A stretch of DNA of 64,000 nucleotides from a virus. This document shows positions 44,150-53,443 of this stretch, piece after piece. Where the stretch lies: positions 126,001-190,000 of the IMG/VR virus record IMGVR_UViG_3300042922_000542. One strand, given 5' to 3'. Below the pieces are notes generated by a model. The model was not told the origin of the DNA. It did not search any database and saw nothing but the letters and a program-made list of their open reading frames with translations. A program made the position numbers and the translations under genes. Positions within the stretch are counted from its first letter, which is position 1; every line of letters begins with the position of its first letter.

Positions 44150-45202
44150 ATGAATAACGAATATAAAATATCAAATGATTTTTATGAAATCATTTCTGGT
44201 ACCAATAATAAAACATTACCAGTATATACTGAAGCTGTTAATGCAACAGAATCTGATGATAAAAAATCTTTATTATTCATCAAAAAATTTTTAAGATCAA
44301 TTGGTAGGGTTGCACCTGATGGAAGAATAAAAAATACAGATATATCTAAAAGTAAAGGAAATATTAAAACATTCAATAAATATAAAGAGCTGGATGAATC
44401 GTTCAAATTACTTGAAAAATATATTCCAAAAAATGCCGAATTTAAATCATTAAAAAATATAAAGGCTAAATTAGAAGAAAATGCAGAATACTATATAGAA
44501 TCATATAGAAGAAATATAGATATTCTAATTATGGAATATGAAGCATCAATGTATTTATTGACTGAAGGTTTAGGATTTGTCATCGTAACATATATTACCG
44601 TAGAAAATACTAAGCTCGGTTTGACAATAAAACCTAATGCATCTGCAGCAATGAACAGAGGTATTATATTTAAATTGATTACCGATTTAGATAAAGAATT
44701 ATCCAGTGCAAATCATACTAACTATATCAAAGAATTTATTAATATGGATAAAACCGGTGTAGTTAAAGAGGCTGCAGGTGATGCTACAGTAGCAACAATT
44801 GAATTGATCACAACAATCTTCAATCAAAGTGCAAACATATTTAAACGAGGGAAATATGCAATTAAAGTATTCATTAAATCTATTTTTGGTATACTTCCTC
44901 TTATAAGATCTATTATATATTTACATTACAAACGCAAGGCGGATCAGATTAACTCATTAGAAGTAAATGCTCAGTTTATACAATTGAATATTGAAATGCT
45001 TAAAAATAGGACCAATATAGATCCTAATAAGAAAGCAGAAATAATTAAGAAACAGGAAGCTAAAGTATCAGCATATTTAAAGAGAGCTGAAAAATTGAGA
45101 GCTGAACTTGTTGACACGGAAAAAGACACTGCTGCATCACTGGAGGATGATAATAAAATTATGTCTAAACCTTCGAATGATGATGATTTCATTTTAGATT
45201 AA
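44150..45202 (+). CDS. Putative head-associated protein with membrane-like segment, 350 aa
   Basis: TAGGAGAATT before the ATG. VYTEAV near residue 27 resembles a prohead-protease site; helical body, one hydrophobic stretch near 245-258 (FIKSIFGILPLIRSIIYL), and a coiled-coil C-terminus (~275-335). Between the 618-aa protein and the protease, it is probably an internal or scaffold component. No named family. Confidence 0.55.
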   Translation: MNNEYKISNDFYEIISGTNNKTLPVYTEAVNATESDDKKSLLFIKKFLRSIGRVAPDGRIKNTDISKSKGNIKTFNKYKELDESFKLLEKYIPKNAEFKSLKNIKAKLEENAEYYIESYRRNIDILIMEYEASMYLLTEGLGFVIVTYITVENTKLGLTIKPNASAAMNRGIIFKLITDLDKELSSANHTNYIKEFINMDKTGVVKEAAGDATVATIELITTIFNQSANIFKRGKYAIKVFIKSIFGILPLIRSIIYLHYKRKADQINSLEVNAQFIQLNIEMLKNRTNIDPNKKAEIIKKQEAKVSAYLKRAEKLRAELVDTEKDTAASLEDDNKIMSKPSNDDDFILD

Positions 45203-45221
45203 AAGAAAGGAAGTAGATTAT

Positions 45222-46085
45222 ATGACAGGAAATTTATCAACTCTTTGTTATATAAGCGAGCAAACATCTTTCGCTGAAGATTACAAAGATTTTGGATATA
45301 AAGTACATGATCGTGGCAACCGATTCTTTTTAACATTCGATGCTACATTACAATCATTCGGTATAAAAAATCGTAATAAGAGAGTATATGAATCGGCTAA
45401 TATTTTAAATAGGATTGAACAAGATGATTTTATACAATCTATGCTAAAACAGCAATCATGGATAGGCGAGATCGATCATCCAGGATCAACAATTGAAGGA
45501 CAAGATTTAACTCAGAACCGTATTGGAAATCCTGATCCAAAAATGTCTTCTCATTTTATCAGAAAACCTTGGCTAGTCGGAAATTTATTGAAAGCTCCGA
45601 TTCAAACGGATTCTTCAAATGAGCATGGAATGAATATGGCAATCAAGATTGTCGATGGAAAGATAGTGCCAGCATTTAGTGCAAGGGTATTTGGTGAATT
45701 AATTAATAAATTGGGTGTTCCTACTGTTATCGTTAAAAGATTAATAACATATGATTGGGTAATGTACCCATCTCACCCAGAAGCACTCGCAGATATTAAA
45801 CCTGGTATATTAACTGAATCTACCAATATGATTGAGGGTGCTATGAATGGAACGATAATATTCATAAAAGAATTGGCGAAAATGGCCGCAAACAATTCTA
45901 AAGAAACTGAATGGTTGTGCGAATCATTCGGATTGACGATTGATAATATCATTGGTATTAATGATACTGGCGATTCTATTATTATTCAAGAAAATAAGAA
46001 TATATACGCCCAGCCGATATCTGATAAATTCATACGTGAAAAGACCAAAAATCAATTATCTGACTTTTTAGGAAGGAGAGTTTAA
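45222..46085 (+). CDS. Prohead maturation protease (T4 gp21 / S80-like)
   Basis: 287 residues. The order KNRNKRVYESANIL, then GEIDHPGS (catalytic His in the E-[LI]-D-H-P motif), then PAFSARVFGEL (candidate Ser) matches phage prohead core proteases of the herpesvirus-type serine protease fold. These enzymes cleave scaffold and head proteins during capsid maturation. AAAGGAAG precedes the ATG. The neighbours upstream (618 and 350 aa) carry possible substrate sites. Confidence 0.82.
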   Translation: MTGNLSTLCYISEQTSFAEDYKDFGYKVHDRGNRFFLTFDATLQSFGIKNRNKRVYESANILNRIEQDDFIQSMLKQQSWIGEIDHPGSTIEGQDLTQNRIGNPDPKMSSHFIRKPWLVGNLLKAPIQTDSSNEHGMNMAIKIVDGKIVPAFSARVFGELINKLGVPTVIVKRLITYDWVMYPSHPEALADIKPGILTESTNMIEGAMNGTIIFIKELAKMAANNSKETEWLCESFGLTIDNIIGINDTGDSIIIQENKNIYAQPISDKFIREKTKNQLSDFLGRRV

Positions 46086-46087
46086 AC

Positions 46088-46651
46088 ATGATTATAGATA
46101 AAGCCCTTCAGACATTTAAGGAAACATATGATAGAGAAGCTATTGAATCAATAGTTCAATTATCTGAGGATAGATCTTTGTATAAATCGTCATTCAAAGG
46201 ATTTAATATTCAAGAAGCTGTTAATAAATTTATAACATATTTAAATGGATATGCTGAATATCGTATTGAAAATGTTGATAAAACGGAAGTCATGGATAAT
46301 AATACCATTACGGAACATACAAAATCTTTCATTAAGAATAAATCAAATGATAATATTTTATTTGAAGAAGCAGTGATCCCATTTAATGATTCAACAAAAT
46401 TTATTCAAGAGTATTTTGAATGTATTGGACTATTAATTGAATCTGTTAATAAAAATCAGACGATTCTGATGGAATCAATAGATGATTCTGAAAGCAGTGG
46501 CTGCATATTAAAATTCACAGAAATGTTCTTGGAAGACGTTAATGAACGAATTCATCCAATAATGGAATACTTACTTCAAAGCAGTGGATATTATTCTAGA
46601 AAACGTTTACGTGCACCATCCGTAAAAAAGGAACAAAATTTTTTCTTATAA
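46088..46651 (+). CDS. Unknown protein, 187 aa, after the prohead protease
   Basis: Begins 3 bases after the protease stop, with GGAAGGAGAG before the ATG. Helical and acidic until a basic C-terminus (YSRKRLRAPSVKKEQ). A head-assembly role fits its place, but the sequence is not recognised. A terminator follows. Confidence 0.62.
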   Translation: MIIDKALQTFKETYDREAIESIVQLSEDRSLYKSSFKGFNIQEAVNKFITYLNGYAEYRIENVDKTEVMDNNTITEHTKSFIKNKSNDNILFEEAVIPFNDSTKFIQEYFECIGLLIESVNKNQTILMESIDDSESSGCILKFTEMFLEDVNERIHPIMEYLLQSSGYYSRKRLRAPSVKKEQNFFL

Positions 46652-46658
46652 AAGATAA

Positions 46659-46694
46659 AATAATAGGATGGGGCTTTAACCCCATCCTATTATT
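46659..46694 (+). terminator. Intrinsic terminator
   Basis: A perfect 15-bp stem (AATAATAGGATGGGG / CCCCATCCTATTATT) just after the 187-aa gene. The following ~170 bases (46695-46866) hold no gene; they are AT-rich and include CATAATGAATA at 46744, so they probably carry the tail-fibre promoter. Confidence 0.88.
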
Positions 46695-46872
46695 TATTAA
46701 AACAACTATACTCGTTTCAAATGATTATTGATGGAACCAAATTCATAATGAATATTATTCACATAATGATAGATTGATATTTTTTAGTAATGACAATAAT
46801 ATATTTATATCATACTTATCAATTGTAAGTTACATTGTTCTAAATAAAAATAAATATGGGAGTTGAATGCAT

Positions 46873-48711
46873 ATGGCAAATATAAATCAACCCACATTAA
46901 TACTATTTGAAGATATTAGAAGGGAGTTGGATTATACACCTCCTGCTAATAGCAATGAAGTATTTAGCGTGGGATCCGGAAATATTGTTTTACAAACATT
47001 ACGAGATAATCAAGATGATTATAGATTTGATATAAGAATACAGAATAGGTCTGTCGATACTGGCATTGGTGAATTTTATATATCAGGAGAATGTAATAAC
47101 AAGCTTAGACCATATCGTCGAATGTATATTAATTCTGCTGCAACCTTTAATGTTACCGAACGATTAAGTGTATCAAATACATCAAATGATATATCATTGA
47201 ATCCTCTTATAACGAACGATGGTACGATGGTATTCAAGAGTAATTCTATAATAAATATTGGCAATGGTGTAGAAGTTGTTAATACAAGCATAGGAATATT
47301 AAATATTGAAGATAATGTAAAAATAATTATCGGAAATAATAATGCCTCATTTAAAATATATGGAACTATTAATATTTCATATTCCAGCGTTCGAAATTTA
47401 TTAGCTAATCCTAAAATAATTATTGATAATAGTACAATCGTAAATATACTAGGATTGCCTACCGGACGATTATTTAGCTTAACGGATTACATTGCTGATT
47501 TAAGAAAGAAATATCAAAATCAAAATACAATTGGTAGTAGATATATATCTGATTCATCCAGGGTGACATATTATTGGAAAGCCGGGGACCCACTACAACC
47601 GTCAGATGTATTATCACTGGTTGTAGAAACAGGCACTTCTATATTAGGAGATTTTACAGTACCATTAGTCGGAATGCCTGAGCATATTGAACAATTTATG
47701 CAAACATTAAGTGATCTAACGATAAGTAGATTTGCAACATTATACATTGGAGATAGCTATAATGGATCGACATATATAAGTCCATTGTTATATATTACAG
47801 AGATACCAGGAAATTCAGCTAATACTGGATTCTGCAATGTTGATGGTACTATTATTGTGGATGGACAATTATCATCAATTAATGTCGATAGAGGTGCGTA
47901 TATTCGGATTAAGGAAACTGGTAAAATTATATTGACAAATGGTGGCAAAATAATAAATAGTAACAATAGCGATGAATCATCATTATATATTAATGGATCA
48001 CTTATAATAGACGATATATCTCAGCTAGAAGGATTTGATCCAAAGAATATTGAATTTGGAATAAACGGTAAATTGATAATATTAAATACAAATAATACCG
48101 ACGATAAAAAGATATTATTTTCTACTCCAAATGGTATTTTAACATCCGAATTGTATAGATTATTCAAAGATAGACTCATTCATATTGAATATCACATTCA
48201 AAATAATGATGGTATACGTATTGATGAATTTAATAATGGTTATGAGCTATCAAATTGGTATGGTGGTATGAGACTTGAAAAGGCTGTAAAGCTCGGATAT
48301 ATAATATGGCACGATGGTGCATATATAGAATTAGATAAATCTATAGTACCGTGGGTTGATGATGATTCAACATTATCCAAAGTAGGACGATTATTTAATG
48401 TATTCGGCGATACCGATCAAAAAAAACTACAGAGTGCAATTGAGCGTTTAATATATGCAGGATTTGATAATATCGTATTCAGATTTATATCTGGTAATAA
48501 TGTTAAAGATATAACATTAACACTTGAAAGCTGCTATATCAAAACTGCGTTATATAATAATAGTAATAAAAGATATAAAATATCTGCAACAAATTCAGGT
48601 TCAATGTTTATTAGAAATAACATTAACTCTGCGGATACTGACGATATCATCAATACGGCATCAAAGGTTTATAATATTAATAATCCTGAAAAAACGGAGT
48701 TTTTATTATAA
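46873..48711 (+). CDS. Putative tail appendage protein with beta-solenoid-like middle
   Basis: 612 residues from ATG 46873, 10 bases after GGGAG (an ATG at 46867 is only 4 bases away). Residues ~100-400 are a succession of short I/V/N-rich strands with glycine and asparagine turns (FKIYGTINISYSS, GTIIVDGQLSS, GKLIILNTNN), as in right-handed beta-helices of phage spikes and fibres. It starts the adsorption cluster. No receptor-binding or enzymatic site is recognised. Confidence 0.6.
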   Translation: MANINQPTLILFEDIRRELDYTPPANSNEVFSVGSGNIVLQTLRDNQDDYRFDIRIQNRSVDTGIGEFYISGECNNKLRPYRRMYINSAATFNVTERLSVSNTSNDISLNPLITNDGTMVFKSNSIINIGNGVEVVNTSIGILNIEDNVKIIIGNNNASFKIYGTINISYSSVRNLLANPKIIIDNSTIVNILGLPTGRLFSLTDYIADLRKKYQNQNTIGSRYISDSSRVTYYWKAGDPLQPSDVLSLVVETGTSILGDFTVPLVGMPEHIEQFMQTLSDLTISRFATLYIGDSYNGSTYISPLLYITEIPGNSANTGFCNVDGTIIVDGQLSSINVDRGAYIRIKETGKIILTNGGKIINSNNSDESSLYINGSLIIDDISQLEGFDPKNIEFGINGKLIILNTNNTDDKKILFSTPNGILTSELYRLFKDRLIHIEYHIQNNDGIRIDEFNNGYELSNWYGGMRLEKAVKLGYIIWHDGAYIELDKSIVPWVDDDSTLSKVGRLFNVFGDTDQKKLQSAIERLIYAGFDNIVFRFISGNNVKDITLTLESCYIKTALYNNSNKRYKISATNSGSMFIRNNINSADTDDIINTASKVYNINNPEKTEFLL

Positions 48712-48740
48712 TTACAAAATAATATGAAAGGAATGATAAT

Positions 48741-51341
48741 ATGGCTCATCAGAATATTACGATACAAACTAAATCAAAACAATCAGACCAATACGCATGG
48801 GATGATGGTATGGTTAAGACAACGGCAAGTCAGGTAATTGAAGAACCTGATAAAAAATTTATTAATGCTGCTGAAAAAATTAAGATCCATAATATACCTT
48901 CTGCAATGGATGGTATTTCATTAAATGGACAAGGTAATCTAATTCATTTATATATGACTGGAGATTCCAGTGAAACTGTAACAAAAACTATTACGTATAT
49001 TAATGAATTGCATAACACAGAACCTGCAACTGAAGATGGTACTAACATTTATATTTTATTTATAAATGGTCATTCACGACCTTCGATGATCCTAAAATTT
49101 GAAGGCGGCACATCTTATCCTGTAAAATATTTTGGTAATACTAATTCTTTACTATTTGAACGCATCGTTGCCAATACAATTATTGAATTTCAATTTCATA
49201 ATAATGCATGGAATATTATAGGTGCATTAGATGCGATATCCTTGATAAATGAGAAAGTATTATCGAATGCTCCTATAGTACCTGGCAGTGGTGCTAAAAT
49301 ATCTTATGACGCAAAGGGATTGGTAATAGGAAGCGAACAATTAGTAGAAGCAGACATCCCTATGATCCCAATCAGCAAAGTTTCAGGATTAGTACAGGTC
49401 ATCGATGAATTAAAAGATACTACAGTTATTGATAATATTATCACTCAATTAAATACGAAAATAACGGCAAATGGAAATATTGAAGCTAAAACGGCTACAA
49501 AAATATCATATGATAATAAAGGTCTGGTAACAGGAGGAAGCGATTTAATAGAATCAGATATACCCATTATACCTATATCAAAAGTTCAAAATTTACAAGA
49601 ATCATTAAATACAAAAATTAATAAGAGAACCCCGATTGATCCTGGAGTTGGTACCAAAATTGTATATAATAGTGATGGACTTGTTACCGGAAAATATGAC
49701 TTATTAGCAACAGATATACCGCTATTAGATATAAATAAGATTGTTAATCTTCAAACGATATTAGATAATAAAGTTACCGCTAATGCAAATATTATTGCTA
49801 AAACTGCTGCAAAAATATCTTATGACGCAAAAGGATTGGTAACAGGCGGTCAGGATTTAAATATAGACGATATTCCTACATTACCTACATCAAAGATAAC
49901 TGGATTGGATAATGCGTTAGCTAATGTTGCATCAGCTAGTACTGTAACTGAATTGCAGTCGCAAATGATAGATAAATTAGATAAAAATGTTGACATTATT
50001 GCTGGCACTGCCACAAAGATAACCTATGATGTTAAAGGTTTAATAACTGGCGGTAGTGCACTATCCATCATAGATATACCCGAAATACCGATATCGAAGG
50101 TAACAGGACTTATAGCTGCATTAGACGCTGCCGGTTCTGAATCATCAATTGAAGATATCCGAACTCAATTAAATAATAAATTAGATAAGAATATAGATAT
50201 CATGTCAGGAACCGGTACTAAGCTTAGTTATGACAGTAAAGGTTTAATAACGGGTAAATCCGATTTAGTAGTAACAGATATCCCTCAATTGTCTATTGAT
50301 AAAATTAGTAATCTTCAAGATATAATAGATACTAAACTGAACAGAAATAATGAAATATCATCAGGTACTGCTACTAAAATCACTTATGATGTCAATGGTT
50401 TAATAACTAACGGATCATTATTAACTGCTGCTGATATTCCGACTATTGAGATTATTCAGGTAAATCAATTGCAGGATATACTAAACCAAAAAGCACTAGA
50501 TTCGGCATTAACTGATTTAGACACAAGAGTAACTGACTCACTAAGTACAATGGACATTTCATTATCACAGAAAATGACTGGTAATGTTGCTATAACTCCG
50601 GGAACTGCTACTAAGCTTACTTATGATGAAAAAGGTTTGATTGTTGAAGGTTTATTATTAACTGCAGATGATATACCATCTTTACCTATTTTAAAAATAA
50701 ATACACTACAAGATGCATTAGATAGTAAAGCACCCATGTCACATGCAATATCAGATGATAGATATGGTATTGCAACAGCTTTTGTTTACGGTCATGTCAG
50801 GGCGGGAGATGTAATTTTAGCTCCCGGTGAACCATCTACCGGAACTGATAATGGAAGATATGCTAGAGCCGACCACGTACATCCACTTCAAGTAAATATT
50901 ACTGGTGATGCTGCAACTGTGAATGGATTTACAATAGACCAAAATCTACAAACAACCGATACCCCATCATTTAATTCTATTAATGTTGGTAGTGAAATCA
51001 ATATTGGAAGTAATGGTGGTGTATTTAGTCGCAATCTTACCGATATCCCGGTATCGATGATAAATATGGTTGGGGATAATGTACAAGTTGGATCCGGTGA
51101 CGCCGATTTAATATTGAATGGTAATGGGGTTAAATTGAAGAGTGGTCAACAAGTTGCTACGATAGATCAAATCCCTGCAGAACTTACGGGTACTGTAACT
51201 TCACATAGGCATGATTTAGATATACCGAACATGACTATTATAAATGCGACAATAGCTAATACAACACTTAAATTACAATTATCAATGACTGAACCAAGTG
51301 GTGTAATCGCTGCAAATACATTATATGGTGTATATGCTTAG
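48741..51341 (+). CDS. Long tail fibre protein with ~60-residue repeats
   Basis: 866 residues. About six copies of a ~60-residue unit occupy ~170-670: (G)TATKITYDxKGLxTGG, a short spacer, then DIPxIPISKVxxLQ and a short helix. This is a well-known tail-fibre shaft repeat. The C-terminal part has the fibre-tip pattern FVYGHVRAGD...YARADHVHP, common in Bacillota phage and prophage fibres. AAAGGAATG precedes the ATG. Confidence 0.85.
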   Translation: MAHQNITIQTKSKQSDQYAWDDGMVKTTASQVIEEPDKKFINAAEKIKIHNIPSAMDGISLNGQGNLIHLYMTGDSSETVTKTITYINELHNTEPATEDGTNIYILFINGHSRPSMILKFEGGTSYPVKYFGNTNSLLFERIVANTIIEFQFHNNAWNIIGALDAISLINEKVLSNAPIVPGSGAKISYDAKGLVIGSEQLVEADIPMIPISKVSGLVQVIDELKDTTVIDNIITQLNTKITANGNIEAKTATKISYDNKGLVTGGSDLIESDIPIIPISKVQNLQESLNTKINKRTPIDPGVGTKIVYNSDGLVTGKYDLLATDIPLLDINKIVNLQTILDNKVTANANIIAKTAAKISYDAKGLVTGGQDLNIDDIPTLPTSKITGLDNALANVASASTVTELQSQMIDKLDKNVDIIAGTATKITYDVKGLITGGSALSIIDIPEIPISKVTGLIAALDAAGSESSIEDIRTQLNNKLDKNIDIMSGTGTKLSYDSKGLITGKSDLVVTDIPQLSIDKISNLQDIIDTKLNRNNEISSGTATKITYDVNGLITNGSLLTAADIPTIEIIQVNQLQDILNQKALDSALTDLDTRVTDSLSTMDISLSQKMTGNVAITPGTATKLTYDEKGLIVEGLLLTADDIPSLPILKINTLQDALDSKAPMSHAISDDRYGIATAFVYGHVRAGDVILAPGEPSTGTDNGRYARADHVHPLQVNITGDAATVNGFTIDQNLQTTDTPSFNSINVGSEINIGSNGGVFSRNLTDIPVSMINMVGDNVQVGSGDADLILNGNGVKLKSGQQVATIDQIPAELTGTVTSHRHDLDIPNMTIINATIANTTLKLQLSMTEPSGVIAANTLYGVYA
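49250..50730 (+). repeat. Tail-fibre shaft repeats
   Basis: Diverged direct repeats of about 180-190 bp encode the ~60-residue shaft units of the fibre protein. ATATCTTATGACGCAAA(A/G)GG and similar phrases recur. Copy number can vary among fibres by recombination. Confidence 0.75.
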
Positions 51342-51358
51342 GGGAAGGTGGTAACGAT

Positions 51359-52390
51359 ATGTCAATATATAGTTCAGTAGGTGGCGTTAATAAAGAAATT
51401 ATAAAACTATATGGTCTTTCGGGTGGGGTTAACCGAGAAATTAAAAACTTATTCGGTGTAGATGGCGGTGCTAATAGAGAAATATTTGGCTCAATTTTAC
51501 CAGGTACTATATGGACTGAGCGTAGTGTGGTATTTGGAACTTTCATATATTGTTATTATGCTAACGGATTATGGGTAGCTTGTAGCGATATGGGTTTACA
51601 TTATTCAATCGATGGTATCGAATGGTATATGAGTAATATAATAACTGGAATTTTTAATAATTGCAATTATGGTAATAATACATGGGTAGCTTGTGGTATT
51701 AATAATGGTCTATATTATTCAACTGATGGTACAGAATGGACTCAGAGTAATATAACAATTGGAAGTTTTAAATATTGTTATTATAGTAATAATACATGGA
51801 TTGCTTGTAGTGATAATAGTGGGTTACGTTATTCAACTGATGGTATAACATGGACTCTGAGTACAGGTGGAAATTTTTATCATTGTTATTATGGTAATAA
51901 TAAATGGGTAGCTGCTGGAGCTAGTGGGTTACGTTATTCAACTGATGGTATAACATGGACTATGAGTAATATTGAATCAACTGTATTTTATCATTGTTAT
52001 TATGGTAATAATATATGGGTAACTTGTAATAATAGTAATTATGGTTTATGGTATTCAACTGATGGTATAACATGGTCTCAAAGTAATATAACGACTGGAA
52101 TTTTTAATAATTGCAATTATGGTAATAATACATGGGTAGCTTGTGGTAATAGTGGTCTATATTATTCAACTGATGGTATAACATGGAATCTGAGTACAGG
52201 TGGAAATTTTAAATATTGTTATTATGCTAACAGATTATGGGTTGCATGTAGTGCTAATGGTTTATGGTATTCAACTGATGGTATAACATGGTCTCAAAGT
52301 AATATAACGACTGGAATTTTTAATAATTGCAATTATGGTAATAATACATGGGTAGCTTGTGGTAATAACAATTTATATTATTCAAAATAA
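51359..52390 (+). CDS. Eight-repeat propeller-like adsorption protein (A)
   Basis: 343 residues. The N-terminal ~50 hold three short GG(V/A)N(R/K)EI repeats; eight units of ~33-36 residues follow, each of the form F..C.Y.N..WVA(C)...GL.YS.DG..W. This resembles BNR/sialidase-like propeller blades with a conserved DG-W turn. One Cys follows the phenylalanine in every blade. GGGGAAGGTGG precedes the ATG. A paralogue of the same plan lies on the opposite strand at 55135-56220. Likely a virion receptor-binding or fibre-attached protein; no catalytic residues recognised. Confidence 0.75.
   Translation: MSIYSSVGGVNKEIIKLYGLSGGVNREIKNLFGVDGGANREIFGSILPGTIWTERSVVFGTFIYCYYANGLWVACSDMGLHYSIDGIEWYMSNIITGIFNNCNYGNNTWVACGINNGLYYSTDGTEWTQSNITIGSFKYCYYSNNTWIACSDNSGLRYSTDGITWTLSTGGNFYHCYYGNNKWVAAGASGLRYSTDGITWTMSNIESTVFYHCYYGNNIWVTCNNSNYGLWYSTDGITWSQSNITTGIFNNCNYGNNTWVACGNSGLYYSTDGITWNLSTGGNFKYCYYANRLWVACSANGLWYSTDGITWSQSNITTGIFNNCNYGNNTWVACGNNNLYYSK
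52041..52151 (+). repeat. 111-bp exact direct repeat, copy 1
   Basis: Identical base for base to 52257-52367, 216 bp apart, inside the propeller-like gene. The last ~55 bases also recur near 51645-51700. The identity, including third codon positions, points to recent duplication or gene conversion. Confidence 0.9.
52257..52367 (+). repeat. 111-bp exact direct repeat, copy 2
   Basis: Second copy of the 111-bp unit at 52041-52151. Recombination between the copies would remove or add exactly 216 bp (72 codons, two blades) without a frameshift. Confidence 0.9.
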
Positions 52391-52410
52391 AAATAAAGGA
52401 GAATTAAATT

Positions 52411-53394
52411 ATGGCTATGGAAAGAACACCCCATTGGGGTAATGATTATTATGATGCATTAGTTAAATCGGGGATGCAATTAGATCCGCAGAATATGGAA
52501 GATCAGGTAACATGGGCTGAATTGTATGCATTTACATGTAAATTGAAAGGTATTCAAGTAACGCCGAGTGGAATAGTTACTCCAGTTCCTCCGACGCCTG
52601 TGATTCAGACAAATAGTATATTTGAAACGAAATCGAATAAAGGTATCATATACGAATTTAAAAATAAATCTAATATAAAATCAACATATGGTACAGATCC
52701 TAACAATGAATCGGTTCGTTTCATAAAGATTCATCCTGATAATTTTGCTATATGGGAAGCAGAATCTGCTAATAATCCGGAAAATATATTACACAAGAAA
52801 GCATTCAATATTGAACAAGTTAATGGTTATGGTATGAATGCTATATTCTTTGGAACCGGATCTGCTATAATCAATGGTAAAAAAACAACAATATGGGCAC
52901 ACGATGGTATATTTGGTGTAGAAAATAAAGTACTATGTGATCATGCATGTCATGCAAAACCATGGAATGATCCAAAGACATGGTATCCGCAAAGTTGCAT
53001 AATCTACTATAAGGATGGAACTTTTGGAATAGAAGTAGTTAAAAATATAAAAGAAATAACAAAACCATATTTCTGGGTATTATCAGGTATTGGTTTGACA
53101 AACTGGAACCCTGCTAGAGAAGGATTTATTGGTGCTATGACTGGACCACTTAGATTTACAGACCATACGTCTATAGGTATTACTGAAGATAATTATATAA
53201 TACTAGCTAGAAGTTATCAATGTAATAGAATTGATACAATACAACATATGAAAAAACTAGGATGTAAGATGGCAGTAGGTTTGGATGGCGGAGGTAGTAC
53301 ACAATATAGAGTTCCTGGAGCACAGAGACCTTCATCCTCATCAAGCATGAGATTAGTTCCATCGATGGTATTTGCAAGAGACTTAATGATATAA
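52411..53394 (+). CDS. Phosphodiester glycosidase (NAGPA-like) with SLH-like N-terminus
   Basis: 327 residues. The first ~50 (HWGNDYYDALVKSGM, then VTWAELYAFTCKLKG) resemble the SLH-like HWA...GI...TRGE.. module of Bacillota wall proteins and lysins. The C-terminal ~200 fit the NAGPA/phosphodiester glycosidase family, including AVGLDGGGSTQYR near the end. Such enzymes remove sugars from phosphodiester-linked glycans. AAAGGAGA precedes the ATG. In a tail-fibre cluster this suggests trimming of wall teichoic acid or glycan receptors. Confidence 0.75.
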   Translation: MAMERTPHWGNDYYDALVKSGMQLDPQNMEDQVTWAELYAFTCKLKGIQVTPSGIVTPVPPTPVIQTNSIFETKSNKGIIYEFKNKSNIKSTYGTDPNNESVRFIKIHPDNFAIWEAESANNPENILHKKAFNIEQVNGYGMNAIFFGTGSAIINGKKTTIWAHDGIFGVENKVLCDHACHAKPWNDPKTWYPQSCIIYYKDGTFGIEVVKNIKEITKPYFWVLSGIGLTNWNPAREGFIGAMTGPLRFTDHTSIGITEDNYIILARSYQCNRIDTIQHMKKLGCKMAVGLDGGGSTQYRVPGAQRPSSSSSMRLVPSMVFARDLMI

Positions 53395-53399
53395 ACATA

Positions 53400-53432
53400 A
53401 ATAAGGTGCGGGAATTACTCCCGCACCTTATT
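53400..53432. terminator. Bidirectional hairpin terminator
   Basis: A perfect 14-bp stem (AATAAGGTGCGGGA / TCCCGCACCTTATT) between convergent genes, with AT-rich flanks on both sides. Confidence 0.9.
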
Positions 53433-53443
53433 ATATTATTTTG

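Noticed and set aside
48524-48727. Overlapping plus-strand frame at the end of the appendage gene
   Set aside because: It lies in another frame of the appendage gene, lacks a ribosome site and has a low-complexity I/K-rich translation.
51500-52390. Regular repeats that could look like a CRISPR-type array
   Set aside because: The repeats are in frame within one open gene, the unit is ~100 bp and encodes propeller-like blades, and the paralogue on the other strand has the same protein pattern.
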